This document shows positions 54,010 through 64,000 of a DNA stretch of 64,000 nt, in pieces. Made by a program: the position numbers and the translations under genes. Position 1 is the first letter of the stretch; each line of letters opens with the position of its first letter. This DNA comes from Actinernus sp. WN-2022. Taxonomy: Eukaryota; Cnidaria; Anthozoa; Actiniaria; Actinernidae. The notes beneath the pieces are model-generated. The model saw only the letters and a program-made list of their open reading frames with translations, did no database searches and had not been told where the DNA came from. The DNA is taken from NCBI GenBank assembly GCA_030867875.1, contig JAOWCC010001589.1, forward strand, positions 138,729,745 to 138,793,744, read 5' to 3'.

Positions 54010-55348
54010 ATACATCAACTTTATTAACGTGTCATAAATTCTAGCGCCAAGGCATTAATAGTGGACACAACTTAAAATTAAAAGAAATATAAATGTTAAA
54101 AGTTCAAAATGTGGCATATATAAAAACTATAAGATATATATATATACATACATATTCTAAAATTCCCACCCATTGAAAGTACTTTAAAAAAATATTTTCC
54201 CACGAAAAGTCATGGTACTAGAGTTAATAAAAAGATTTATAAAATAACTAATTATTAACTGTTGCATAAATAACAATTCCTACAACTACCATTCACAGCA
54301 CTTTCAAAATCCTTTCTCCTTATGACTTTAAAAAAATTAATGACATTAGTTAAACTTCTTTCTTCTTTAGTAAGCTTAGACCATAGAAATGGCCCTAGGT
54401 ACCTCACTGAGTGCTTTCCATAAGTTACGGTATTAAAACGAGGTAATCTAAAATCGGAATTCCTCAAGTTATACACTTTGTCCTTATTCGTATTACAATA
54501 GAATAGATCCTGTATATACATAGGCAATAAATGGTTCTTAGCTTTATACATAAGTATCACGATATCCATAGGTGTCTGACCAATTACTAAATACTGCACG
54601 CAACGCTCTCTCTTGAAGTCTTTCTAGTTTCCGCTTATCTGATGCTCGACAAAAATGCCATACCATATGGCAATACGTCAAATGTGGCAAGATAGCAATC
54701 TTATATAGCTCTAATTTGGCATTAACTGGTATAAGATTTCTTAACCGTAAAAGAACGCGAACCTGTTTGCTAACCTTTTTACAAACTTCACTAATATGGT
54801 TGCTAAAATTTAGTTGGTCATCTAAATGGACACCTAGTAACTTGATTGATTGAGATTGTTTGATTTTAGTATTATAAATTTCTATATTTATTGTCTTATC
54901 AGCTTTCTTAGAACCCAATACCATGCCTTGATATTTGTCGAAGTTCACTTGTAGTAGATTATCCTCATACCACTTAGTAATCCTATTCCCATCTTCTATC
55001 AACTTCTCCTCCACACTTCTGGCTGAATCACCCGTTACATAGATCTGGTGATCATCGGCATACATGGAGATGTTAGAATCCTCAACTGTCTGAGTAAGAT
55101 CGTTCTGAAATATATTCCATAGAAGACTACTCGTCAAATGCGGGACACATATACGTATATCATTTCCTCTGTAGGTAACAATACATGCAAGGTTTCAAAA
55201 TTAAGTTAGGAGCATTTGTACGACAAGATTTAAGCGAATCGCTGCGCTTGTGATCTGAGTTGGCGAGGTCAATCGACCGTGAAACAGTAAGCACCGAGAT
55301 AAATGCACTAAGCAATGGAACTGGAAGATATATCGCAGAGTTATACAA
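54010..55348 (-). pseudogene. Second LINE RT remnant (copy B)
   Basis: The RT frame 54544-55137 is longer than in A because the codon after CHMV is TGG; it continues HFCRASDKRKLERLQERAL. A deletion of about 55 bp at 54566 then breaks the link to the C-terminal segment (54255-54565). Confidence 0.85.
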
Positions 55349-55864
55349 GGTTAGATACCAATGTGATGATATTTAGGTAAATCATCGTCACATTTAGCCT
55401 TTACGTTGATTTTAGAGCACAATTGAAGTTTTCAGGGCTAACCCGCCCGGGTTTAAATGAGTAAATGAAGGAATCAGGAAACAGCCGAATCAAAAAATGC
55501 GAATCAGTAACTAGTTTCACCCTGGTTCAAAAACTGTGTATATTTTCTATGCATCGATGTTGTTGTGATAAAAAGGCACCATGGAGAATAATGCATTAAT
55601 GAAATGATGTTGTGATAAAAATGTTGTTGTGATAAAAAGGCGCCATGGAGAATAATGCATTAATGAGATGACGTCTACCCAGGTTTCGACCCAGGCTTTT
55701 ACTTACGCGGTCATGGGTCAGGAAAGGTCACATTTACACGATTTCAAACAAGCGTAGAACATAAAGTATTCACTTTAAACCAAAACGTTCTTCACAGAAG
55801 TACTCAAAACCTTTCGGAGGTTCGAAAGCTATCAAAATTGCAAAGGGTGATAGGCACTTTAACG

Positions 55865-57039
55865 CTTACTGATACAGATATGGGCATGACGTGACCTTTG
55901 AGTGTCAGCTTTTATGGATCGCATGATCTTAACTGGTATACCTTAGATGGGATGATAACACACACACGCAACATAACTACTAGTTCCGGTCTTAAAATGA
56001 GGCTAGCTAGCACATTGTGAACGCAACATTAGAAGTGCAAGGAGGTACTACAAAAACAAACAAAGAAATCCTGTAAAAATAGATTTAGAAAAAAAATTGC
56101 GTGAAATTGTTTTTCCTGCAAAGAAAAAACGTGCACAGCACATTTCTAATAGTGTTTCCCTAATGTCTGCTTGCATATAGTTTCCGTATTTGTTAGGCTG
56201 TGAATGGAACAGTTTTTAAGGTAGAATTTTGTCAGTACTTTGTATCGATTTTTTTTGCAGAAAGATATTATTGGAATTCAACCCACTGATGTTTTTTCCC
56301 TGTGATTAATTGAAGGAGCAGCAAATTTCCATACAAAAACTTTTTTTTTGTTCCAGAGCTAGATCTGGAGATTTGAGTTACCATTATATGAACTTCCAAG
56401 TCATCTATCAACTAACATAATATCAGAACACCAGAATCCAATCTTGGCTATATTTTATTCCATACATGTTAAGTACATGTAGTACCTAATTTTAATTAAA
56501 AACTTTTTTTCTCAACATGATCTTATCCCACCTACAATTTTGGAAAGTATACTTTTAATGTACTTTTTGATATTTATGATCCTGGTTGCATGTTCCTCTG
56601 TCTGCTCTTATATGATGGTTGAAGTATACTTTTTGAAATGTTGGTAAAAGGTACACTTCCGATAAATGTTATGAGAGAAGTATACTTTTAGCAACCCGCT
56701 CTAAATTGGTAAAATGACCAAAGTAGCATAAAAGTGTACTTTTTGGATAGAAGGCAGTAATAAAGTTGGAAAAAAGTATACTTCAAATAGGATAAAAGTC
56801 TACTTTAGTGTACTTGAATATTCAGAGCAGGCAAGTTAGGTACTCTGAACTTCACAGGTAATTTGGAAGTTTGGTGCTCTGAACGTCAGAGCAGGCAATT
56901 TGCAAGGACATTATTTCAGCTCAAGTTAAAGTTTTTGTTTGCAGATTAATAAAGTGCCCTAAAATGGAGTGTATTTTAATGCTATTTTGCACAATTTTTT
57001 TTTACGAGAATACGATAAAAAATGTTTGAGAATTCAAAT
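55865..57039. other. Noncoding segment (copy B)
   Basis: Counterpart of 31377-32639 with a single 84-bp unit and the same AAGTATACTT-type words. Confidence 0.5.
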
Positions 57040-58094
57040 GCGCGCTGCCGTAAAACCGTATTTTGTGTAAAAGAACATACCTTGTGGGCCACCCAGTGGA
57101 AGTACTGTTAATAAACCATTATGATTATTATTTTCGTATCAACCGCCAACTAGCTAAAAAGTCTATTAAAGTTTGAACGGCAGATAAAAAGCAGGACTGA
57201 AAACACTCAAGCCGCATCTATTGATGTTTCAAGGCACATCTATTGATGTTGAAATTAGAAGAAAAAAAATCATAGTTAATTCGTTAGCAAGCATTATTTT
57301 CAAAACGTTAATAAGAGCGACTCTGCAAATTTGTATAAGGAAAAAGAACATAAGAAGAACATATGTTACCTCTTGAATAAATTATACGTCGAGTTTGGAA
57401 AATATTCTACACGTATTCTGTAATTAGCCGGTAACAAAAAGAGCAGGGGACTGGAACCGAGTCAGTAAAACTAATCCAATTAATAACTAGTGAAAGTGAG
57501 CATTATTTTCCAAAAGAACATATCAAACTTAGCTAGTCTGGAAAGTTTGGTGAACTTTAGCTCAGTATTGACGACGCTAGATGGCATCAAATATGTCAAT
57601 TTTCCCATACAAACTCTCTTATTTTTTAACGTTGTCCCTCCAAACCATACATTCATTGTAAAATTTTGGAGGGACAAAGAAATTTCAATTGCTTATATTT
57701 GAGACAGGATTCACTTGAATCACGTCAAACTTGGCACACATGCTAATTTCAACATTTTAGAATTAGAGTAATTCTGATAAACTCGTTTTGTTACCGGCCA
57801 ATTAGTAGAATTATCTATATTTTTTACTATTCTCACACCAAGAAATTGGAATACTTATTCAAAGAATTGAAGCGAATTGAATTCTCAGTACCATAATGCA
57901 TGTAGAGATGAATCAGTAACACACACCAGCCTGAGGTGATGTCACTCATCTTATCACCATAGAAACAACAGACTGTATCTAGTACTGTATGAAATAGGAA
58001 ATTCAAAGGTTACGATATGCTAACCGCCATGTAAAGCGGGTTGCAGTTGATGTTTCGAGCTAGGGTTAGCACTTTGTCAGAGCGAAGCCGTTTT
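57040..58094 (+). repeat. Array unit fragment (copy B)
   Basis: Counterpart of 32640-33281, interrupted by a retroposon tail of about 47 bp at 57083-57130 (ending AATAAACCATTATGATTATT) and by MITE M10. Confidence 0.7.
57427..57798. mobile_element. MITE M10
   Basis: Ends GCCGGTAACAAAA and complement. AATTA is repeated on both sides; copy A at 32950 reads GTAATTAGTAGAATTATC without the insert. Two overlapping frames inside (57480-57702) are mirror shadows. Confidence 0.88.
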
Positions 58095-58099
58095 CTATT

Positions 58100-58228
58100 T
58101 GTAATATCCGTAGTTTTACTTCTAACTTGAGCACACATGAGATACAGCACTTTACAAAATGGCTGCCCGGTCAACAACTGTCACGTGACTAACTTGGCGG
58201 GAAAACATTACCTTATGGAAATACTACA
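58100..58228 (-). repeat. Gypsy 3' LTR (copy B)
   Basis: TG...CA termini; about 93% like the other LTR outside a 14-bp indel (ATGAGATACAGCAC) by eye. Confidence 0.93.
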
Positions 58229-58340
58229 TCCCCCCTTAGTTAAGTGTCTCTAATGAAAATAACATTAACACAATTCGCCTTCTATCAGTCTCAGTCCAAT
58301 ACTGACTATAATGTCAAAGTTCCAATAACAATGTAAAGTC

Positions 58341-59470
58341 CTAGACCGCATAGTCATTCAAATTGCCCGGTGCTCTGCGACACCTTCTTGGATATCGAGT
58401 TGCACTTTCTCCAGTGTTCACTTCCTTTGAAGACTGTGCTGTCTGAGTTTCCTTCACCACAGGATCAGCTTTGGCACTGTGTGCTTCCGGAGTGGGTTTA
58501 ACGACCACAACATTCGATGAGGAGTCTTCTTCCACATGCAGCTCTACACGATCCTTCTTGGCCAATGGCTCTTTAGGATTGGTTTTGGTAAGAACTTGAT
58601 CTTGATGTTTTCTTAGGAACTGTCCCTCGGGTGTCTGGACAGTGGATGATACAGGTCCTGTCTGGCTAGTGACCACTGCTGGTATCCATTTGTCTCTTTT
58701 CAGGTTACTATAGTTGGCTACTAACACTGGATCTCCAGGGTTGAAGTTCCGCCTCTTGACATGTTGGTCATGCTGATATTTCTGCTCAGCCTGTTTCTGC
58801 ATAGCTTGTCTTCTCACATCAGGGTGGATTAAGTCCAATCGAGACTTCAGCCGACGATTCATCAGGAGTTCAGCTGGTGACTGTCCAGTAGTCGTGTTCG
58901 GTGTCAGACGGTACTGAAAAAGGAAATCTAGCCAATCGGGTTTCCATGGCTCCACAATGCTGCTTTTTCAGCCCCTCCTTTACCGTTTTGACAGCACTCT
59001 CTTCTTGTCCATTTGACGCTGGATGGTACGGAGCCCTGAGCACATGTTTGATTCCATTATTCTTCATAAACTCTGTAAATTCGCTACTTGCAAAGTTGGT
59101 TCCATTGTAGCTTACGATTACATCAGGTAATTCATGAGTAGCAAATGTAAGACGCAGCCGATCTATGGTTGCAGCCGCTGTCGCAGTGTTCATTACGTGC
59201 GCTTCAATCCACTTGGAGTATGCATCAACCACTATCAACAGCATCTTGCCTTCCAATGGACCAGCATAGTCAATATGTAGTCTAGACTAGGGTCTATGGG
59301 GGAATTCCCAGGGATGGAGTGGTGCTTCAGCTGGCTTGTTCCTGTTCAGCAGACACTCATTGCAGCTCTTTACTTTAGACTCAAGTTCATTATTAATGTT
59401 TTTTTTAATCTGTGCAAGAGCTTTCATCCTACACATTCCTGGATGACCAATGTGCAATTCTTCCAGCAAG
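58341..59470 (-). pseudogene. Gypsy integrase region (copy B)
   Basis: Zinc-binding part with HIGHPGMCRMK and CNECLLNRNK, the catalytic core with VVDAYSKWIEAHV, VIVSYNGTNFASSEF and YHPASNGQEESAV (the usual VER near the catalytic glutamate reads EES), and the C-terminal KWIPAVVTSQTGPVSS module. Two frame breaks separate the parts. Confidence 0.88.
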
Positions 59471-59508
59471 ATTTCACGCCCTTGTGGCGGTACTACAACC
59501 CTCTGTCC

Positions 59509-59948
59509 TCACATAACACATCCATCTTCTACGCTAAGTTCGTACCTGCGATCATGATAAGGTTTGAGGTCCTCTTCTTCTTCAGGAAGTTTCCTGGGCC
59601 ACCCCATCAGCGTGTAGCGCATCACTTTCGCTAGCAATGGATCCCTGCTTGTCCATTGTTTCATGTTTTCTGCTTTAAATGGAGTCGTATCCAGTTCCTC
59701 CAACAGAGATATGGTACTTCCTAGCTTGGGAACTTTGATAGATTCCTCGAGATGTAATCGGCTCAGGGCATCATCATTCCCATTTTCCTCTCCCTTCTTG
59801 TATCGTAGGTGGGACTCGTAGGAGGCCAACATCAAACCCCACCTCCTGACTCTGTCTGCTGCCATGCTGGGAATGGGCTTGCTTTCTCCCAGCAGACCTA
59901 GAAGGGGTTTGTGGTTAGTGTAGATGGTGAAAGGAATGTCATACAGGT

Positions 59949-59986
<38 letters not shown>

Positions 59987-61135
59987 TTATTGTACCCTTT
60001 GAATAATACAACAGTTATGTGTTTAAAAGTTAAAATAAATATAATTAGGGTACTGGCTTCCAGAAATAACCTTAAGGGGCTAAAAATGCCAGGAAGCCAG
60101 TTTAAATAGAATAATTATAATTACAAGGTCGGAAGAAAGCAAGGGGTACACACACAACATAAACTATGCTAACATACCCACACATACACACACAGGCAAA
60201 AGCAGCAATAAACACACATTCACACACAGATCTACACTAATGTCATAATAAAATAATCTTCGAGAGGTACTGGTGAAATTTCCTAACCCCAAAGCCTATG
60301 GCAAGTCCTTCCTTTTCCACCTGTGAGTAATTCGTCTCTGCTGGCTGCAAAGTACGTGACGCATAAGCAATAGGACGTTCTGATCCGTCTTCCATCTGGT
60401 GTGCGATAACCGCTCCTAAGCCATATGGTGATGCATCACAGGACAAATCACTTATTTTGTACTGTCAAAGTGTACTAGCAGTTGTGATGACTGCAGCAAG
60501 TCCTTAGATTTCACAAAGGCTGCCTCTTGCTCACTTTTCCATGCCCATGGTGTCTCTTTATGCAGCACCTTAAAGAGTGGATGGAGTTCTGTAGCAAGTT
60601 TGGATAAGTAGCGGTGGTAGTAATTCAGGATTCCCATATATGACTTCAGCTGGGGCTGAAGCCTTTGTTACCGCTTTCACCTTTTCCTCCACTGGTTGCC
60701 GGGATACCTTCACGGTTGATCCTTTGTCCCAAGTAGATTACTTCGTCTGCCATAAAGATACACTTCTTCTGGTTAAGTCGGAGACCTGCCTTAGAAAGTC
60801 TATTAAGAACTTCCTCCAGATGAGTAATGTGTTCTTCTCTGGTTTTACCAGACACTAAAATGTCATCCACCCTAACCACTACATAAGGATACCCTGTAAG
60901 AGGTTTTCCATCACTCTCTGATAGATTCCCGGGGCACTTGAGATTCCGTAAGGGAGTCTATTATACTTGAAGAGACCCACTCACTAAACTGAACAGGTTT
61001 CAGAGTCCCCTCTTCTACTTGTTTCTCTAGAGCTTTCTCAATTTTCTCTTTCAGAATGAATGGAACTGGCCTTGCTTTACAGTAAATTGGCTTTGCCCGG
61101 GGGTCAACATGAATTTTTGCCATCTCGCCAACCAA
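59509..61135 (-). pseudogene. Gypsy RT and RNase H region (copy B)
   Basis: RT starts ARPVPFILKEKIEKALEKQV and has MVRVDDILVSGKTREEH (VDD catalytic box) and LRLNQKKCIF. RNase H has [19 protein letters not shown] and [10 protein letters not shown]. Interrupted by a retroposon at 59951-60264 and several indels. Confidence 0.9.
59951..60264 (-). mobile_element. 5'-truncated LINE 3' end in gypsy RNase H
   Basis: On the minus strand it ends with a long (TTG)n tail (the (AAC)n run at 59951-59983). AGGTAC is duplicated at 59945-59950 and 60265-60270; copy A (35105-35130) is the empty site. Confidence 0.93.
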
Positions 61136-61937
61136 GGTTTCTTACCCTCCCTGAAACAACGTAGGGAACTTTTGTACAAAGTTAGATATTTAAACACTGT
61201 TCTGAAGTCTGAATACTTCAGACCAATCAGTTCAAAGTAATCACTTCAAGCCAATTTCTACCGAATAGTGAACGGGTGTTGCCCTCTACTACAGCAACCG
61301 GTAACTTATACTCATGGCCCTGGTAGTTTACTGGGACTTCAGCTTCCCAAAGGACTAATACCAAGGGCACCCAACGAAGCTTTCGGTTAAATAGCTGTTC
61401 GGGAGAGTAGTTAGCCTAAAACTTTCGGATTTGAAAACAATTTCCCTTGAAAATTGTGTTCATAAATACTGGCTAGAAAATTTGTTTTCAATCCCTAGAA
61501 AATTATAGAAGAAAAGGGAGACTAAAAGGTTTCCCCTAAAATATTCGTACGTCTGATCAATAGAGTCAGAACGATACGAAAAAAACACATTGGTTGGAAT
61601 GAAAAAAAAACCCCACATATTATCACAAATCATTTAGTGAAGCGGCCACCTAAAGTTTTCGAGAATACATTTTCATTCCCTAAGTAATTCTGACATCTAA
61701 AATCCGAAAGAATAAACCTTTAGCAAATGGAGGTCACCTAAAAGAATTGCCTAAAGGAAAAAAGAACCCCTAAAAAATTCGTGCCTCCACAAAACTTTGC
61801 AACATGAAGTTACTTGGGCTAGAAAATTCTTGTTTATGTTCTAGACTACTAACAAATTCGTAAGCCGGGAATATTTTGCCATAGTATTTTCGGTTGACGC
61901 GATTTCCACCTAGAAAATCCGAACAGCTAATAGCTTT
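61136..61937. other. Degraded gypsy interior
   Basis: Between protease and RT. No continuous frame and little recognisable coding left; several AAAATTC-type repeats of unknown origin (TAGAAAATTC, AAAATTCGT) suggest a foreign insertion. Confidence 0.4.
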
Positions 61938-62200
61938 CTAGAATACGTCAAAAGACATAGTAGGCGCCTTAAAATGGCTAGATGAGCTGCATATAACTGG
62001 TTTCAAACGAATTTCAAAAAGTACTCGTTGGGTAATACTTTCTCCCCTGTATAGATTTTCAGCTTCAGATTGCTTGGATTCAGTGGGTAATCTGTAATCA
62101 GTAATCTGGGTGGTTCCTCTTGATAGGTTTGCCCAAACCCCCTGATTCCCTACAGTTACTGCAGAACCAGTGTCTATTTCCATTGTAATATCATGACCAT
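61938..62200 (-). pseudogene. Gypsy protease remnant (copy B)
   Basis: Contains EIDTGSAVTVGNQGVW, the retropepsin active-site motif (DTGSA), preceded by VDICINGHDI. 5' linkage to gag is lost. Confidence 0.8.
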
Positions 62201-62299
62201 TAATGCAAATGTCAACCTCTAAAGGTTTTACCTTTCAATCAGAACTGGATCCTGCACTGGCACTCGCCTCACTTTTGGAGTTGTTGTGACCTAACTCTT

Positions 62300-62860
62300 T
62301 TGCATTATGGTCGGACGTCAAAGCAGTTTCAAGGGCGAATTTGAATGTGAGCTTCGTTTCCGCCAACAGCCTTTTCTGAATGGCCTCATTATGAACTCAA
62401 CTCACCAGTCGGTCTCGCAGCATTTCCTCCAAGTTTCCTCCATATTCGCAGTATTGAGCAATTTTTCTAAGCTCTGCGATGAAATCTGCAATCGATTCAT
62501 TAGGCCTTCTTTCTCGTGTATTAAATTTGAAATGCTGTACGATCACACTCGGAGTTGGTTTCATATGCTCCTTCGTGAGTTGAACAATATCATCGTAGGA
62601 AGCCTCAGTTGGGTTGCTCGGTACTAACGGGTTTCGAAGAATTTGATAAGCTTTTCATCCCATTTCGGTGAGCAGGATTGCCTTTGTTTCCCTCCTGCAG
62701 TAATCCATTAGCCTCAAAGTAGAAATTAATTCGCTCGACATACAACTCCTAGTCGTCGGAATTGAATTCTCAAATTTTTCCGTGCTTAGCCATCTTGATT
62801 CCCCTCTCAATCTCTTGGGAAACTCTTTATTGCCTTTTGTGAGTTTCGTTTCCACATCGT
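62300..62860 (-). pseudogene. Gypsy gag remnant (copy B)
   Basis: Pieces of a capsid-type gag: YVERINFYFEANGLLQ, then SVIVQHFKFNTRERRPNES and ADFIAELRKIAQYCEYGG, in more than one frame with stops. Confidence 0.75.
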
Positions 62861-62866
62861 CGCCAA

Positions 62867-62981
62867 TGTAATATCTGTAGTTTTACTTCTAACTTGAGCA
62901 CACTTTACAAAATGGCTGCCCGGTCAACAACTGTCACGTGACTAACTTGGCGGGAAAACATTACGTCATGTAAATACTACA
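62867..62981 (-). repeat. Gypsy 5' LTR (copy B)
   Basis: 115 bp, TG...CA termini, CTATT immediately outside. Confidence 0.93.
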
Positions 62982-62986
62982 CTATT

Positions 62987-64000
62987 GTTTAACTCATTTT
63001 CTCATAAACTCGGGAATGCTTGTTCTCCTTAATTTCTTTTTTTCAAACTCGTGTAGTATACTAAAATGTACGTATAATTTATGCAGGATATAACGGGAAG
63101 CCGTTCGCGCTGTGTTATTTACTGACCATTGTAAAACTGACACGATGGCTACAGAGACGTCTTCAGTTGTAAATTATCCTTTGAAGTAAAGACTTTTAGT
63201 ATAGTAACAGCCAGAATGAGTTAAAAACGCGCGCTTCAATCGAAGATAAAAAGCAAGAGCTAGACACTGTTACGTTGTTCACTGACATGTTTATCAGTAG
63301 AAGCAGAGAATGTAAGTTGATAAACACTGCAGCTTGTAAGTGATGTTAAATACAAAATGATCCGGCTCTAACCAGTGCCGCATGTGTACTCGTTTATATA
63401 AAATTAATTCTTGTCATTATTCAAGTGTCCTCTTTTTCATTGCTAACCCCACACCTCTGAGAGCCTGTAACAGGCTAAACAGTGCTTTTATTAGAATCTG
63501 CATCACGGCACAAGCGTCACCACCATGATGCTGCTGACACGAAGTGTTCACTTGACGAACTTCGCGAGTATCTGAGGCAGCATATTGCAAGTACTTTCTT
63601 TATGAATAAAAAATCCCCTAAACTCCTTCCATTTTTCCTTAAATTTCAAACAAGTATAGCTTCTTATTCTGTCAGCTGGTCGACTGTGAGTATTTTCAAC
63701 TTTCTGTCTTGCTAAGCATCTGCTTCTGATGTGTTTCTCTCGCAATAACACAGTAGAAGAAAAGTTATGATGCCATTGTTCCCAATGTTTTTTTCAGCGT
63801 GATCAGACGCTTAGCAAGACAGGAAGTTGAAAATACTCACCGATCAGCTGAGAGAATACCTAAGTAGAAACTAAGCTTTTAGTATAGTATAACAAACTAA
63901 CGTTAATGACCTCGATGACATTCTACCTTCAACAAGTGTTGAATGAATAACATCCACCAGACCAGGTGTTACGTCAGTCATGTTATACTATAGAAAGACA
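62987..64000 (+). repeat. Array unit block, right window edge
   Basis: Continues the empty-site homology of 40160-41250, including TAACAGCCAGAATGAGTT, the empty M7 site near 63570 and the inverted GACAGGAAGTTGAAAATACT motif. It runs off the window. No gene recognised. Confidence 0.8.

Larger units (their letters stand above)
52707..55864. mobile_element. Long-TIR element carrying a LINE (copy B)
   Basis: Arms at about 52707-52915 and 55660-55864. Otherwise as copy A, plus MITE M9. Confidence 0.8.
44793..60928. repeat. Segmental duplication, copy B
   Basis: Direct-orientation partner of 19078-35791. It retains the left promoter, the complete zf-GRF gene, the RING-gene start codon and the full gypsy element. 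Private features of B include a 255-bp segment at 44836-45090, MITEs at 53121 and 57427, a LINE fragment at 59951, a nonsense mutation in the 120-aa gene and a 4-bp loss in the small basic ORF. Confidence 0.95.
58100..62981 (-). mobile_element. Ty3/gypsy retrotransposon, full length but decayed (copy B)
   Basis: LTRs at 58100-58228 (129 bp) and 62867-62981 (115 bp, lacking 14 bp) start TGTAATATC and end TACTACA. CTATT target duplications lie at 58095-58099 and 62982-62986; the homologous site at 40155 is empty. The polypurine tract (CTAAGGGGGGA) abuts the left LTR, and a possible primer-binding site (TTGGCGACGATGTGG) abuts the right. Minus-strand order: gag, protease, RT, RNase H, integrase. 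Multiple stops and frameshifts prevent function. Confidence 0.96.

Overview
The window reads as anthozoan cnidarian nuclear DNA, most likely a stony coral or close relative. It is AT-rich with sparse genes, single-exon lineage-specific class A GPCRs, TATA/GT-AG gene structure, coral-style CR1/L2-like LINEs, tRNA-derived SINEs, Ty3/gypsy elements and many MITEs. The organism call is inference from these families.

Backbone: an amplified family of one orphan class A GPCR. One copy is intact (4744-5781, +). The others are broken in different ways: a 5'-truncated copy (17983-18525, -), a copy with a 13-bp deletion in NPxxY (36700-37671, -), a copy cut after TM5 and followed by a SINE (43329-43976, +), and a 5' stub made by a 293-bp tandem duplication (42857-43442). 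The copies share about 0.8 kb of 5' flank and some 3' flank. Other unit pieces recur in both orientations at 2.5-3.9, 6.4-7.4, 12-12.9, 32.6-33.3, 35.8-36.1, 39-41.8, 57-58 and 63-64 kb.

Large duplication: about 16-17 kb is present twice (A, about 19.08-35.79 kb; B, about 44.79-60.93 kb). It carries a compact, virus-like or large-DNA-transposon-like gene cluster: adjacent minus-strand genes, a short plus ORF overlapping by ATGA a 266-aa ORF that is identical in both copies, a coiled-coil gene, a tandem zf-GRF gene, and a TATA-driven five-exon RING gene. Only copy B keeps the left end, with five TATAGATC repeats, CCAAT boxes, two 12-bp CRE palindromes and a TATA box ahead of a small Cys-rich ORF. 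No integrase, polymerase, capsid or terminal repeats were found, so it is a decayed remnant. Several lesions are shared by A and B and so predate the duplication; others are private to one copy.

Farther right in each copy are a LINE fragment interrupted by a SINE, a long-TIR element holding another LINE, and a Ty3/gypsy element. In B the gypsy element is complete, with LTRs, a CTATT target duplication, and an empty site at 40.15 kb. In A it is cut off in RT.

Because much of the window is repeated, many insertions have an empty allele elsewhere in the window, so boundaries and target duplications can be read directly. Other items: a near-perfect 1.44-kb palindrome at the left edge, a LINE endonuclease remnant, a RecQ-like helicase fragment and a fragment resembling cnidarian YqaJ/SWIM-type proteins. 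Apart from the intact GPCR and perhaps the 266-aa ORF, little here looks like a functional host gene.
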